A stretch of DNA of 64,000 bases from Neofusicoccum parvum (taxonomy: Eukaryota; Ascomycota; Dothideomycetes; Botryosphaeriales; Botryosphaeriaceae), in assembly GCA_020912385.1 (NCBI GenBank), contig CP087206.1, positions 3,286,001 to 3,350,000 of the forward strand, given 5' to 3'. The position numbers and the translations under genes were made by a program. Position 1 is the stretch's first letter, and each line of letters opens with the position of its first letter. The notes beneath the pieces are model-generated. The model did not search any database. It worked only from the letters and a program-made list of their open reading frames with translations, and was not told the origin of the DNA. Below, piece after piece: positions 24,740-37,494 of this stretch.

Positions 24740-25303
24740 TCAACAGTAACTTTCGGTATTATTCGTGTAGCGAGCGTCGTGAGCCAACAGCGGCGGGCTT
24801 CCTATGGCCTCACCAAAGCCCCATGCAGACGCTCCAGTAGCTGTAACTAGCTGTATAGTATCTTCCCAGTAGTCCGTCCTTACAAACACCACCCAGCCCA
24901 TCCGGTTCCATATGCCAAACCGGCGCTTTCCTATATCGTACAGGGGACGCGCACCATGATCCTGAGAGAAACCAAACCTAATGTACGGCACCAGCAGCGT
25001 CCAGGCTGACATGAAAGCGAGCGACCGCCGTGTGAACACAAGGCGTGCAAGTCCATCGCCGATGTAAAAGAGACAAATGGAAACCAATAGCAAGTGAGCC
25101 GACAGCAGTATTAATACAATGGGAAAGAAAACCCCGAACGTATGGAAACCTTTGAGGAAATGGCCCTGTAGCAACAAACACGTGAACGCCTTTCTACACG
25201 CCCAATAGACAACGCCGGCCTGCTCCTTATGCTCCCGGATCCTCATTGTCGTGAGAAGTCCGTAGAGATAAGAAAAATAGAAACCGCAGGAAATGAAAAC
25301 CAT
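24740..25303 (-). CDS. Possible small membrane protein (doubtful)
   Basis: An intronless frame from ATG at 25303 to a stop at 24740, 187 aa, about 290 bp downstream of the zinc-finger gene stop and on the same strand. It contains a long hydrophobic stretch (FGVFFPIVLILLSAHLLLV) and further Trp/Tyr-rich hydrophobic parts, but no motif that I recognise. It could be a chance frame within the 3' UTR of its neighbour: composition alone does not separate the two, and a frame of this length could arise by chance in the window. Confidence 0.22.
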   Translation of the reverse strand: MVFISCGFYFSYLYGLLTTMRIREHKEQAGVVYWACRKAFTCLLLQGHFLKGFHTFGVFFPIVLILLSAHLLLVSICLFYIGDGLARLVFTRRSLAFMSAWTLLVPYIRFGFSQDHGARPLYDIGKRRFGIWNRMGWVVFVRTDYWEDTIQLVTATGASAWGFGEAIGSPPLLAHDARYTNNTESYC

Positions 25304-25592
25304 ACACCATGGGGTATAAAAAGTAGCGACCGTCTAGAAGATGAACAGTGTCTCTCCTGGATGTGGAAATGGAAAAACAGACGGAAACCCGTACGAGGAA
25401 ACGCGGAGGCGGGATATCTCAAGTGGAAAAGACACGACCGCAGTGACGACACTTTTTGAAAACTGAAAGAGGTACCGGGCAGTCACCAGAGACCGGTACG
25501 TATGGCGCAGCTTTTTCGGCTCGACTGAACTCCGTGTGGCAGGCAACCGGTCATCCGGAAAGATGCGCAAAGTGGATTCCGCAAGACGTAAA

Positions 25593-26808
25593 TCAATTCT
25601 CCTCGGGAGACGGTTGGTCGCGCTCGCCCTTGTGGACCTTCCTGTGTCTCCTCAAATTCGAGACGACGGAGAAATGACGTCCACAGCCCTCAACTTCGCA
25701 AGCGAATGCTACAGTGTGTGTTAGTGTCCGGTAAATTAATATGAGTTGGTTTTAGACATGACTCACGCTTCTCGCCCGTGTGACTGTACATGTGGGTCTG
25801 CAGGGAGCTTGGGCGCGTGAATCGCTTATCGCAGACTTTGCACTTGTGCTTCTTCTGCGAGCTCGAGGAGACCTTGGAGCTAAATTGGCCCATCATGGAC
25901 TGGGGCGCGGGGGGGAGGTTGGTGCCAACCAGGGCCGAAGGCCTGGGCAGGGTCCTCGACGACATGTCGCCGACGGACTCGGACGCGGAGCTGTAGTCGG
26001 TCACGGATGAGTCGGCGACGGAACCAACGGAGCCATTGTAGTAGGACGGGTAGGTGCTGGCCGATGAGATAGATGAGTGGGCAGAGTGGGTGGCGGGGAA
26101 GCCATACGAGTCGGTCGAGGAGCGCGGATTCTGGTTGCCATAGATATTCCTAGGTGTGATGTCCTGGCTCATGGCGACCATGCCGCGGCTGGCGTCGAGC
26201 GCGTCGCTGAAGCTGGTGCGCTGCTGCTGCTCCGAATTCAATCTGCTGGTGAAGTCAGCCAGGGAGCTCTGGCGTTGCCGCTGGTAATCGACCGGGGCGC
26301 CGAGGAAGGTGGAAGAGGGTACTGACGGTTGCGACGACCGGCGGGCCATGTCTTGCTGGTACGAGTATGCGGGGGCGGCAGCCCTGTTGTAGTCCATCGA
26401 GTACTGGGGCGCCGAGGTAGGCGCGTACGACGGCGCAGTGGGCGACGCAGCGGATGCCGCGTAGGCAGTCCCGTAAGGCCTCGAAGTGTTCATAAGATCT
26501 TGCGACAAGCCTAGTGAGTTTTGCGGTTCGTACAATCCTGCTGAGAGACTAATACCTGCTCCTAGTGACGGCGCGCTGACGGGGATGGTGGAGTAGGGTA
26601 GAGAGACGGTGGGGCGGATGGCGGGCTGCTGCTGGGTGGTGGCGGGCATGCCGGGCGTGTTGGAGCCAAGGGAGGTGGGATACATCTGCGGCGGCGCCGT
26701 CGCTGCCGACACCCACGGGTTGGTGAACTGAGGGCCGGGGAAGCGCATCGTGTCAAAACCCAGGCCGGTCACCTGGTGCTGCTGCCGGTTGTCGACTGCC
26801 ATGGCCAT
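25593..26808 (-). CDS. C2H2 zinc-finger transcription factor, two fingers at the C-terminus
   Basis: Two exons on the minus strand: 26808-25767 and 25708-25593, with a 58-nt intron (GTGAGT...TAG) splitting the Pro codon of the HTGEKP linker, 385 aa. The N-terminal 300 residues are low-complexity, rich in Ser, Ala, Tyr, Gln and Pro, as in fungal activation regions. The fingers are CKVCDKRFTRPSSLQTHMYS-H (C323 to H343) and CEVEGCGRHFSVVSNLRRHR (C351 to H373), joined by the canonical linker. The tail is short and ends SPEEN. A DNA-binding nuclear regulator is the safe call; which pathway it controls cannot be told. Start is MAMAVDNRQ; the second Met two residues on is equally possible. It stands alone between two gene-poor regions of about 7 kb each, which fits a highly regulated gene. 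Confidence 0.9.
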
Positions 26809-27884
26809 GGTCTTTGGAAGTAAGGGTCCGCAGATATGTGTGTCGTGGAGTAGAGAGACAGGAGGGTTGAGAGGAGAGCAAGACGGTGCTGTGTAGCAGG
26901 TTGAAACACAGCTCCAGTAAGGTTTGCGAAACGTGGAGGAAGACGATCACCTCGCACGACGATACGCGGGATCAGCGGAGCTTTTGAAGGTGTCGAAGGT
27001 GAGCAAGAACCCCGGCGGCGGCAGACTGCCGTTGGAGGCAATGATATGCTGCTCGGAGTGCCGATCTTGGGGCCACGCAGGACGGACCCAACCGCTTCGA
27101 TGGGTAAGCTCAGGGCTCACGGTATGACGACTGTCGAGATGGTGGCTGTTTCAGGTGTGCCCTGAGTGTGGGGAATGCGTGGCGGACAGCGCGCGAGGAG
27201 GGAGCGCAACAAAGGAAGCAATGATGCGAAGGGAGGCGACTGTTGCGGCGAACGATGATCGAGTACTTAACAGCTGTGGGCGGATGGTTTGATTTGGGAG
27301 CACGCGCCGGGCAGGAGGAGTGCAGATCGGGGAGCAGAGGGGCTTGGGGAGCGGGCCTTTTGGGAGATAATAAGTTTGGGATGGCAGCGGTGCGATGGCC
27401 GTGGGAGCATTTCTTACGTCGTCGCTGATGACATCGTAGGGACCGCGCACAAGCGAGCGGACAAGAAAAATGGCTTGAAGCCACCGCAGTCGGCGCCTGC
27501 GGGGTCCCTGCAACGCGCGCCGGGCAGGCCAAGCGCTGCGCGCCCGACATCCCTGCCCGCTGAAGTGTGGGGGAGACAAAGCCCGCGACTCAGGCTGCGC
27601 TAGAGCAGCAATTAGCAGGCCGGCGTGGGCGGGCCCGCCAGCGCCCCGCGCGCTCACGCGCCCAATGGCGGCGTGCGCGGTGGGGCCCGCAGCGCGCAGG
27701 TGCTCGAACGGCGGATAGGGCGTAAAGCCGGGGGCCTGCAACGGGCTAGCGCTATCTGTGCCCTCCTGAAAAGAGACAGCAGCGGCCGCAAACAGTGCGT
27801 GCGGCTAAGCCGCGAGTATCGCTAGGCCCGCACGGGCGCAGCTGTTAAATCTCCGGCCCAGCTGCGACCTGGGGACCACACGCA

Positions 27885-27899
27885 GCGCGCGCGCGCGCG
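27885..27899 (+). repeat. GC dinucleotide repeat
   Basis: A run of alternating G and C (GCGCGCGCGCGCGCGG) that could adopt Z-form; no associated gene. Confidence 0.6.
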
Positions 27900-27952
27900 G
27901 CCGCCCGGCGTGTTTGTTATGCTTACCCGCGGCACGGCATTCCAGCGGGCCT

Positions 27953-28008
27953 CGCAGCAGCGGCGGCGGCAGCAGCAGCAGCAGCGGCGGCGAGGCGGCG
28001 GAGCAGCA
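27953..28008 (+). repeat. CAG/CGG trinucleotide repeat
   Basis: Mixed CAG and CGG triplets (about 15 units, with a pure run of five CAG) in the GC-rich region upstream of the C2H2 gene. No credible coding frame crosses it. Confidence 0.7.
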
Positions 28009-31000
28009 CGGCCAGTCCAAGCTCCGCGCGGCCTGATGCTTAGGTGCCAGCGGGCACCGTTGGAACCTGGTTCCCCTGATGCTCCCGCATGGCGTGGATT
28101 TGGCCTGCCCGGCAGCGTTTGATCGCCTGGCGGCACGGCCATGGATGGCTCAGGCAGTCACGAGCTGGTGGTCCGCGCCGCGAGCTTTAATCTCAATCTC
28201 AGCGGCGACAGGGGGCGTGTACGAGCGAGGAATGCGGGACGGCCAATGGTGGCCGCGCGAAACGCAGGACGGCGGCGAGCTGCCCGGGATGGCTCATTTC
28301 CTGCTGCTGGAGCCTTCGAATCCGTGCCTGTCGCTCGCGGGCCTGGCGGTGTGCTGCCTCGCGGCGCCGGCCAATCACGCGCTAGGCGCCGGGGACACAG
28401 CTTCCGCCGCGAACGCTGCTGTCGTCGCTGCTCGAGCCGTGGTTGCGCGGGTGGCAGAGACACCTCTGCGGTGGTGACGACGCCCTCCACGCTGCAGTAG
28501 CGCCGAGCAGCGTCCCTACTCCACACGCCCAGTGACGCCTGCACGCCTGCTGGCCGGCGAGCCCTTGCCTGGCACCTGGCACTGGCCCCGGGGGCGCTCG
28601 CGGGCCCCTCCCTCACCTGCGTCGCCATGTTCGTCATAAGCTCGCCCTCGTGCGCTCCGGGCGCGCCTGCTGGCGGCCAACGGCGATAAGTGGTGGCTCG
28701 GTGGCTGCTCTGCCGGGCGTGCTGCGCTGTCTGCTGCGCGATGACGCCACGCGCCGGCGCCCTGGGCTGCAGCGTCTCACGTCCACGCCTCCGCGCAGGC
28801 TGACTCTTGCGCGCGCTGAGGCAAGCACGGCCGGCTCGGCCAGCAGGTATGCTTGAGGAAAGCAGCCTTACGTCACCGACGCTCCGAGACAGATGACACC
28901 CATCATTTTGCATTGCAACAACTCCACCCGCTGCACCCTGCGCCCACGTTTCAACGCCGCCTGACCCAGCGCTGGCCGTTCGCTCGCGGAACGGCGTCTT
29001 AGAGTTACTTGCTAGCCCTCTCGCCCACCAGGCTCCGCCGCCGCCGTGCAATTCGCGGGCGGCCGTCGCGCGCGTCGATCGGCCCTCAGGCGCCGCCATC
29101 CCTGTGGACCCTGCAGGCGCACGAGTGCCACAGGTGCCTGCAAGCCTGCACGCCTGCGAGATGGCCACGACGCGGAGCCGGTGAGGGCTGTCTGTGCCCC
29201 CGGCCGCGCGCCGTGCTGCATGCTGCCCGCCGCCCGCTGCCCGTTCGTTTCCACGCTGCCGCGGCCAGCCAACACGAGCGCGCGCGACTCGCGCGCAGTA
29301 AGGCTGGCGGCGCCGTGATCGCGAGACGGGCGGCGGGCGATCAGGCAGCGCGCAGCCCTTGCCAGCGCCCTTCAGCCTGCCAGATCCGCCCGAGTCATGC
29401 CGCGGCGACAGCGCATGGCAAATTCGCGCTGCACTGGCGTGATCGGTAACCCGGTCCCGGTGGCCACCGGCGAGTCAGGCACGCATCCACACACGCCCTT
29501 CCCACCGCCATCCGCAGGCAGGTCAAGCGGCAAAAGTGGGGACGCCGGCGAGCTCAAACGGCCTTGACACTCGGCCAGCGGATGGCGGCGGTGGGCTTCC
29601 TGCCTGCCTGGCGCCGGCCCACGCCCACGCCCAGCGCCAGCGTCCAGCGCAGCCTTCCCCGCCGCAGCGCCGCCTGCCACCGGGCTAGCGCGGCGCCGCG
29701 CGCTCCACCGCGCACCGCGTGCTCGTCGTGCCCGCTCCCGCGCGTGCTGCTGGCCGAGGACGTGTCGCAGGGCCGGGCGAGCAGCGCTTCGGCTATCTCG
29801 CGGGCTCGCCATTGGGCGGCCGCCGGGCGCGGAGCACGCAGCCCTGCGGGATCATCTCCCGCGCGCTGCCCGATGCGGAAAGCGATGCCCTCCTTTTCTG
29901 GCAGCCGCAGCAGCAGCAGTTGGCGTGGTTCGCGCGTGATTGCTGGCCAGCCGGCCCGTTTGCTGCGCCGCGACTCGCAGAAACCGACAACCAGGGCGGC
30001 CGCCGACGCACAGGAACCGCGCCAGCTGCGCGGCTCGCCCGCCGTCGTCCGCCTCCAACTTAAGCTTTATCCGATTCTTTTACTCGATTGGCCGCTCAGC
30101 GCCCGCCTTCACGTGGCGCCGCCCGCCCACGGCCCCCGGCGCGCAGCCCCAGAGCTTGAAACAGGGAGACGCAGCACCGTTTGTCTCTAGCCTCACCTGC
30201 GCCTTCCCCCAAACATCCACCTTCGGAGATAGTCATTTCCACCCAGGCCGGAGCTATCACCCGCAGCGCCCGCCCGGGCCACCCAGAGTCTTGTCCTGGA
30301 ATTGCCTGCTAGCCTGAACCATCTCTCGACTGCGCGGCAAGGATCTCAGTCCTCCAAATCTCTTGTTGGGCTTGCGACACAACACCAAAAACCTGCATGT
30401 CATGGCGCAGAGCCCCTGGCGGAGCTTTTTCCGAACCTGTCTAGAGAGCGGGAGCCAAGGGGTTGGACGCCTGGATGCTCATCTCGAGCTTTCCAGCGCT
30501 TCGGATCACATGCAGCCAGCTATTCCGACCACTCCCGCTACCCGTCCTCCGGATGCCGATGAGAAAAATGCCTCTGCTGCGTATAGACGTGGCCGCATGG
30601 ACCTCCAGCTGAAGCCCGGTGGGGGCGTGGCCAAGCCAGCTTACATCCTGGATGAAGGAAGGAATCATGTCTTGCAGCATTTTTCAGGCTTGGGCCAGCT
30701 CAGTCAGAAGTGGGGTGCTCTTCTTTTTTTTTTTCCTTCAGCCTCTCTTCCCGAATGGTCAAGCACCTCCCTGCTCTTGGAATGCAGATGCGGGGACGCG
30801 GCAGCATCAGACCCGCCTCACCGGTGAGGGCACAGCTACTGGGCGTTGGAGCCTCCAATACAATACTGGTGCTTGGTGCAGCAGTGGGGCTCTCCCAATA
30901 GATGCTCGGACGCGTCCTCACCGAATACACGATTTGAATTTCATCCCGGTCGCCGTCTGCATGGCATCGTATCCCTATCCGTACCCCTACTCTTGCCCCC

Positions 31001-34000
31001 CCCAGCTACCTGTGTGGCACGAACAACAATGGTGATATGCCAAGCTTCTGCAACGCAACGCCTCTTCTCGAATCCTGGTGGCCCTTGGGACCGCTAGACA
31101 GGGGGGCACATTCCCTCTTTGGCAATCACCCTATCTTATCTGGGAGACGGGCGGTGCGTTCGTATTTGCTTTTTCCAGCTCGACTACTTCTTTGGCATAC
31201 TAGTGACCATAGCGACACCACGCTTTTCCTTCCCCCATACCATCCCGCAGCTCCGGATCCTGGTATGTAGCCGTGCGCGCTGCAGTGTCAGCATCGTTAG
31301 TCTGATGACCCTCAGATCTGCTTCAAGGTTGTGGCGCCTCGTTGCTTGAACTCCCGATGAACGACCGTTTAAGGGGGCGCGCGAGCGCTCAGTGTGGCGT
31401 CGGCGCCAAGGTTTCTGGACGAGGAAGACCAGCTCCCGTTTCCTTTAGGGCAGTATCGGCAATTTCGTGCTGGTGCGCTGCGTCGCGCACTCGCGCCGAT
31501 CTTCCTCGTGCGGTGATGGGCGATGATGCGTTGAGAGCGACGGTGCTTGCTGCAAATCTGCAGATGATCCAAAGCAAAAGGAGCAACAATCTACAGATAC
31601 GAGCCGTTGCCGAGAAGGCAAACGGGACGTCGTCGCTCGTGGCCGCTGTCTCTGCTACCAGCTACCGCGGTGGCGTTTTTCTTTATTTTGGTTGCCGCCG
31701 TTGAGCCTAATCGCGGTTGCTCGACGTCAAAGAAAAGTTTCGGGAGAGAGTATTGCGCTACAAGGGTCTTCCTGTCCTGCCAGGCCGCCGAGGCGTGCCC
31801 TTGCGGGGACCACAATTTGGAATGGGGAGGGAAAAGAGCTTAGTTGCAGTGTGGGAGAGCATGGGCATAAGATTATCGTTTTATTGTTTCATCTTCTTTT
31901 GACGAAATGATGAGTATACAGCACAACCACCTGTCGTTGACGCGTCGCCTCCCCTCTTCGCCACGCCGAGCGCGCGACCCTCAGCTCAGATCTTAGCAAA
32001 GTGGAGACGCAGACATGCGGCGCGCCACATCTGCGTCGCTAAGAGCGGGTGGTTAATTTTTTGATTAGTTTCAGCTACACCATCTCGCTCTAGTCTTTCC
32101 GCTTACGAAGAGCTTATTGAAGCTATTGCAACAGCAGGTGGAGAGGCACTACAACATCCCAGATGTTAGGGCACTAGTGACCGCTACTATCAGTCCCTCT
32201 GGGATCTTGTATTGGTTGGCGCCGCGTCGGCGCAATTGGGCGGCATCCTACGAGATCCAGATCTGGACCAAGCCAACGACGAACGGGGGGCGAAAACAAG
32301 GAAATTTTTCCTCTGCTCGCCAGCCACTCACTTACTCGCCAAGCGAGTGGAAAATCTTAGTGGCATTGCGCCATTGACGGGGCTCCCAAGCGGCCGCACG
32401 GATCCTCAATTCCGGAAGTCAGGGTACCGGCCCATTTAGCTTGGACGTTGAAGGATGATCACGCGGACTTGTTTGGGAGCTGAGGCATGTCAACTCCTAC
32501 GCGAGGTGGATGAAGATGCAGGCATCCGAACTGCGCCGCATGAGAAGGTCGACTGCTGGGATGTGAGATTGTGACTGGGACGGGGCCTCATGCATTGTTG
32601 CCTGCTGGTCATTGGCATCGATCTCGATCTCTACACTGAGTTCACGCCAAAGCCTTGGAAAATTGATAGTCAATGTCCAGATTTGGACTCATGCTCGTTC
32701 AGAGGATGGACTGGTCCGCTTCAGCTGTTGCCGGAGTGTACTCCCCGCGCCTACGGCGGCATCGACGAGTTTCCGCCACCGTTCTCCTCATTGACATCCC
32801 AATATGACCACGCAAAACAACTTTGCCTACCACTGATGGCCTTGTTAAGGCATTGAAGATTCACGTCACTTCATCGTACTGAGGACGAACACTGGCACCG
32901 TGGTGGAGTCAACTGTCTGTGTTAATCCATACTCACCGTCTCTCACTGATCACGGCAGCGTTGTGTCTGACGCTTTTCATTTCCGGGCATGTTCTCTACT
33001 GGGAGAATTTCTGCTCAATACACGTCCACAAAGATCCAGAATACCCTACAACACTTGGGATGATCACTTTACTTCAGCCAGCTGTCAGTGGTCACTTTCC
33101 GTTCCAAGGTGATGACCGGATACAACTTCAGTACGGTAAGCTCCTCTCTCACACTTCTTGATGACATAGAACCGCTTGCGACCATGCAAGGTAACGATTG
33201 CAGGCTTGCGTACAAAGCCCCTCAACAGTCATCCGCTCAGATCGGACATGTTCAATCCTACGATAACGGCCGCAACGAAGTGTCACTTGCGAAAATCAGA
33301 GAGCGACATGACGTACTCATATATATTTTGAGCCCCAGGCACTTCCTACACACAGAGCTCAATAACGCGAAGCCCAACAGAGAACCCAGCAAATGTAGGA
33401 TATGGAATAAACCAACGCCGACTTTGTGCGGAAACTGGAACTGTCCTGCGGCGCCTCCCCGAGCAATGTTCGACTCATTTCTCAGCAGTTCCATGAGAGT
33501 ACAGTATATTTGCTGCATCATGTCCTAGAGCATTATTTGACAGAAATGTTGAACTGTACTATTTGCCGCTTATAATAAGTTAAGTATCACAGACCCTGTG
33601 AGAATAATTTTTTGTAGGTGTGAGTTTCCACTCAAGGAAAGTAGCCGGGAATGAGAAAACTCCCATGAGTAACAAGGATCTGAAGATCATTCATGACAGT
33701 TCGTCTATTGTATTTTAATTTGTTGGTTTAGAGATCCATAGGGATGGATTGGAGAGTTTGTTTGTGGTTTCCATTCCCAAGTGCCGAGCAGGATTTATCT
33801 GTCTTGATCTTTCCGATACCAGTCACTTGAGGAGTCATCATCATGTGACCGCTCGAAAGATGGTAGCAGCCCGTGATAGCCAAACGCGAACCATGGCTCG
33901 CAGATTCTTGGAGGGCCACTCTGCTTTGGCAAGTAGACACATTCACGTGGCAAGGAAAGCATGGTGAATGAGAATTCAGATCAGAATGCATGAATGAATA

Positions 34001-34109
34001 TCCTTCTTTTTAATAAGCCATCCCTACAGACGCCGTTCTTTTTGAGCATCCTCTTAACAATTCCGTCCCAGCGGAAAGCCAAAACAAATAATACACCACC
34101 ACTCGACAC

Positions 34110-37065
34110 TCACGCCACGTCCACAAATGCCCTCTTCTTCCTCCCATTCTTCTTCTCCTCGACCAAATCCTCTACATCCTCAATCCTCGCCACCGTGCTC
34201 GCCTGCGCCCTCTGGCCCACGAACCGTAACGCCGCAGCATTGAACCCCATCATATCCTTCAACCCGCCCAGCGTGTTCCTTAGATCCTCGCGCATGCCTT
34301 CTAGCGCGGTCTTGAGCTCGCGGCTGGCGACGATCTGGCGCTGGTGGGTGCGCAGCATGAAGAACAGCACGCGGCAGACGAGCGGCACGCTCCACTGGCG
34401 CTGGACCCAGATACGGATGAACGTGAACAGACCCGGCACGGTCGAGAAGGGCAGGACCAGGAGCGCGTCGTGCAGCTGGGCGGCCGGGATCTTGGCGACG
34501 GTGTTGAGGACGTGGCGCTCGGCGCTGATACCGCCCAGCGCCATGAAGAGCGGGTCGCGCTGCGGTGGCGCCATGTTGGCTGTCGGGTTGGCGGCCTTTT
34601 GCGCGCGCCACGCGGCGACGACGTCGAGGTCCGCGAGGCCAAGCTCAAGGGCTTCCATGATGCGCTCTCCGGCCGTGAGCGTGGCGATTGTTTGCTTAGT
34701 CGCGGCGCCGACTTCGTCTTTCTCGCCGTTCTCGTCGTCACCGTCGAGGTTGGCGGCGAGGGTGGACTCGTAGAGCTCTTCTAGCTCGCGCTCACGCTCT
34801 TCTTCGAGGAAGATCGGCTCATCGCTTTGGTTCCACACGCGTATGCTCTTGTCGTGTGATGCTGTTACCACGAAGTCGCCTGTCCGACTGACCGCCATAG
34901 CCCAGATCTCACCATGGTGGCCCTCAAGTTTTTGGATCTGCTCGAACTTGTCACCATCCCAGGTCTTGATTGTCCGGTCCTTGCTGGCGCTGAAGAAGTG
35001 ATGGTTCTCCTCCTTCGATACCGGGTGAGGGATGAAAGCGACTTGCATGATGCTGTCGGTATGTGCGAAGAAGGCCTTGTGGCAATCTCCGAAATCGAGA
35101 CCCCAAAGACGCACGTTCTTATCCGCACTACATGTTGCGATGAGCTTGCTGTCGGATGAGATCGACATGTTGAGAACCGGAAGCTTGTGCCCGTAAAGAT
35201 TTAGGAACAATTTCAGAGAGTCAGTGAAGAAGACCTTGACCGTGTTATCAAGAGTGGCCACGGCGAGTAGACGGGAATCGGGGGAGAAACAAAGGCTCAA
35301 AATGTCGTCGTTGACCTTCAGCGTCCGGGCATGGACGAGCTTGAGTTTCGGCGTAGTCCGTTTCGTTCCTGGAATTTCCTCTTGCACAATCTCAAAGCTC
35401 CAGAACTTTGCTGTTTTGTCCGCGCTACCGGAGACCACAGATTTTCCGTCAGGGTGGAGGTCTAGCGTCCATATTGCGCCCTCATGTGCTTGCACGGTGT
35501 CGACGAGTTGCGATGAGGCGATATCGAAAAGCTCAAGCTCTCCACTCTTGGTACCAACTACGACAATCTTGTCGCCAGGCAAAAAGGCACAGCATAATGC
35601 ATAGCCACACTCCAACGTGCGCAGGCAGGTTTGTGTCCGGATGTTCCAGATCTTGAGACTTCCGCTCGAAGCGGACGCTAGCATACGGTCGTCCGAGCTC
35701 AGTGCCAGGGCACGTACGTCGGTCCTGTGGCCTGGAAGCTCTACGGAGAAGGATCGCGAGTACTCTGGCGGTTCTTCCTTGGAGGCCTTCTTTGTCCGTT
35801 CCTTGGTAGGTATGCTGTAGTCCTCGAGAAGATTATTGGTGGTTGCTACTATCAGCTGTAGCGTTTTCGAACTTCCCCGTGCCCAGTCAACTGACCGGAC
35901 CTTGCCTCCGGTGCGGACGATGACGTATGGAACAAATATGTCCCCGACTCCTGCCGTCGCAATATCATCCAAATCATCTGCGTCTGCCATGTCAACATCA
36001 CCATTCTTCTCCTTCAGCTCCCGGAGCTTCTCCTTTCTCCTCCTCTTCTTCCTAGCCAAGCTCTTCTGGACCTCCTCGTCCGACCGGATGCGCCACAACT
36101 CTACCGCCTTCTCCGAACCGTGTATGGCAATGTAATCCGTCTTGGGGTGGAAGCTGATGCCTATTGTCCTGTCTTTCCCGGTGCGGTATAACGTGCCTCT
36201 CTCTGAGAGGAAGTTTGCCTCTGCGCCTTCTCCGACTTGACTCGAAAGGGTCCGCAGACCCTCCTGATCGATTGTCCACACCTTGATTTCACCGTCATTG
36301 CCCGCCGTGATGCAGCCATTGCCATCTGGTGAGACACACATGGACCAGCACTCGCCATTTGTCTGGGCGACGTGTGTCTCGATACAATGTTGCGAATTGA
36401 CGTCCCAGATCTTGATCAGAGCATCCTTGCTGGTCGATAAGAGGAAAACAGGGCCCTCGTCGCCGACAGCGGGCGCGGAGATTGGCTCATCCTCCTCGCC
36501 GCCAGCACCAAGTCCAACTGAAAGGAACTTGAGGCCTGTGATCTGGTCCTTGTGACCGCGGAGCTTGAAGAGACCCACTTCGGCGACCAGATCCCACACT
36601 ATAATGTCTGTATCCTTGGAGCCACTGGCAAGGCGCACGCCGGAGTTGTCAAAGGACAGGGTGGTGATGGCGGACTTGTGGCCGTTGAAGCTGATGATCA
36701 GGGACGAGGAGCGCGAGTCCCACACGCGAATGCTGCCATCGGCGTGTCCAACGGCGAAGACGTCGGGATCGGTTTTGCTCTGGGCGAGCTGGGTGACTTC
36801 GGCGGAGCAGGTGCTGTCGCGCCAGGTGCTAAGCAGCTCGCCCTTCTTCACATCCCAGCAAAGCACCTCCTCGTTCGCGGCGACGTAGGCATGGCCGGCG
36901 CCGGTGTGGCTTCGCGCGGCGGGCTCGGGAGTCCAGACGACATTGGAGGTCGCCGAATTCACGACAGCGAAGGTCTGCGAGTGCTCATACTTGCTGGCCG
37001 GGTTAGCAGGGGGCGGGCGACGCGGGCGGCAGAGTTTGAGGCACCTACACGTAGGACTTGACCAT
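34110..37065 (-). CDS. DIP2: U3 snoRNP WD40 protein UTP12 (DIP2)
   Basis: Minus strand, exon 1 37065-37049 (17 nt) and exon 2 36993-34110, 966 aa (yeast Dip2/Utp12 is 943). It is a component of the UTP-B subcomplex of the small-subunit processome and acts in the nucleolus in 18S rRNA maturation. The start MVKSYVKYEHSQTFAVV matches the family once the 55-nt intron (GTAGGT...CCAG) is removed. Many WD40 repeats follow, for example GHKSAITTLSFDNSGVRLAS, GHRTDVRALALSSDDRMLAS and GHKLPVLNMSISSDSKLIAT. The C-terminal Utp12 domain (ERIMEALELGLADL) follows a charged segment, and the protein ends with a basic KKNGRKKRAF tail. The open frame continues upstream of 37065, but that part is promoter. Confidence 0.95.
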
Positions 37066-37494
37066 GGTGGGGGATTGGTCGTGGTCTGCACGGCGCGCAA
37101 CTTTTTTGACGGCGGCCGACTTTTTGGCGTCTGCGGCGATCGCGCCCAAGGTCGGCGGGCGCTGTCGCCGACCGCTAGCGCCAGTCGCTTCTCCAGCACC
37201 TCCAGGCACCGCGCACTTGCAGCGTTCGCGTCGCTCGCTGGATTGAATAGCTGGCGGGACGTTCGCTTCTGCGTGAATTGGTGCGCTCCGGACAGCTCGA
37301 GACAAGCCTCCCTGTTTACTGTGTCGGCCGTGGGCTGCAAAGGCTGTCTCTGGCGGGCGCGCGAGCCCCACGTTCTTGGCACTCGTAGGGCGGACCACGG
37401 CCTGACTGCTCCACCACCGCCAGCTGCCATTGCACCCATCACCCCCCGGAGTCCGCATCCCAACACCACCTGCCACCCCGCCCGCCCGCCCACC
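37066..37494. promoter_or_regulatory. Shared divergent promoter of UTP12 and ARPC2
   Basis: A 429-bp interval between two divergent start codons. It must supply both core promoters. It is C-rich on the plus strand next to the ARPC2 start, a common fungal leader feature; no TATA box stands out. Confidence 0.55.

Larger units (their letters stand above)
18855..25592. other. Gene-poor, partly GC-rich intergenic region
   Basis: About 6.7 kb with no gene I can support. It holds a pyrimidine-only tract with a G-quadruplex motif on the minus strand (20127-20163), a 40-nt C run (22782-22821), and many overlapping compositional frames between 20.4 and 24.6 kb. The right end (from about 24.6 kb) is less GC-rich and includes one hydrophobic minus-strand frame (24740-25303). 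Confidence 0.5.
26809..34109. other. Gene-poor region upstream of the C2H2 regulator
   Basis: About 7.3 kb with no supportable gene. From 27.4 to 30.2 kb it is very GC-rich with GC and CGG/CAG repeats and overlapping Arg/Ala/Pro frames on all strands. From about 31.9 to 34.0 kb it is AT-richer, with short broken frames but no recognisable protein. The first kilobase is probably promoter and 5' leader of the zinc-finger gene. Confidence 0.5.

Noticed and set aside
28158..29168. Minus-strand open frame of 336 codons
   Set aside because: In a very GC-rich stretch where all frames are open. Arg/Ala/Gly-rich text without motifs.
32117..32580. Possible eroded coding tract in the AT-richer stretch, with fragments such as SLWDLVLVGAASAQLGG
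   Set aside because: Stops in every frame and no family match by eye. A translated database search would be needed to revive it.
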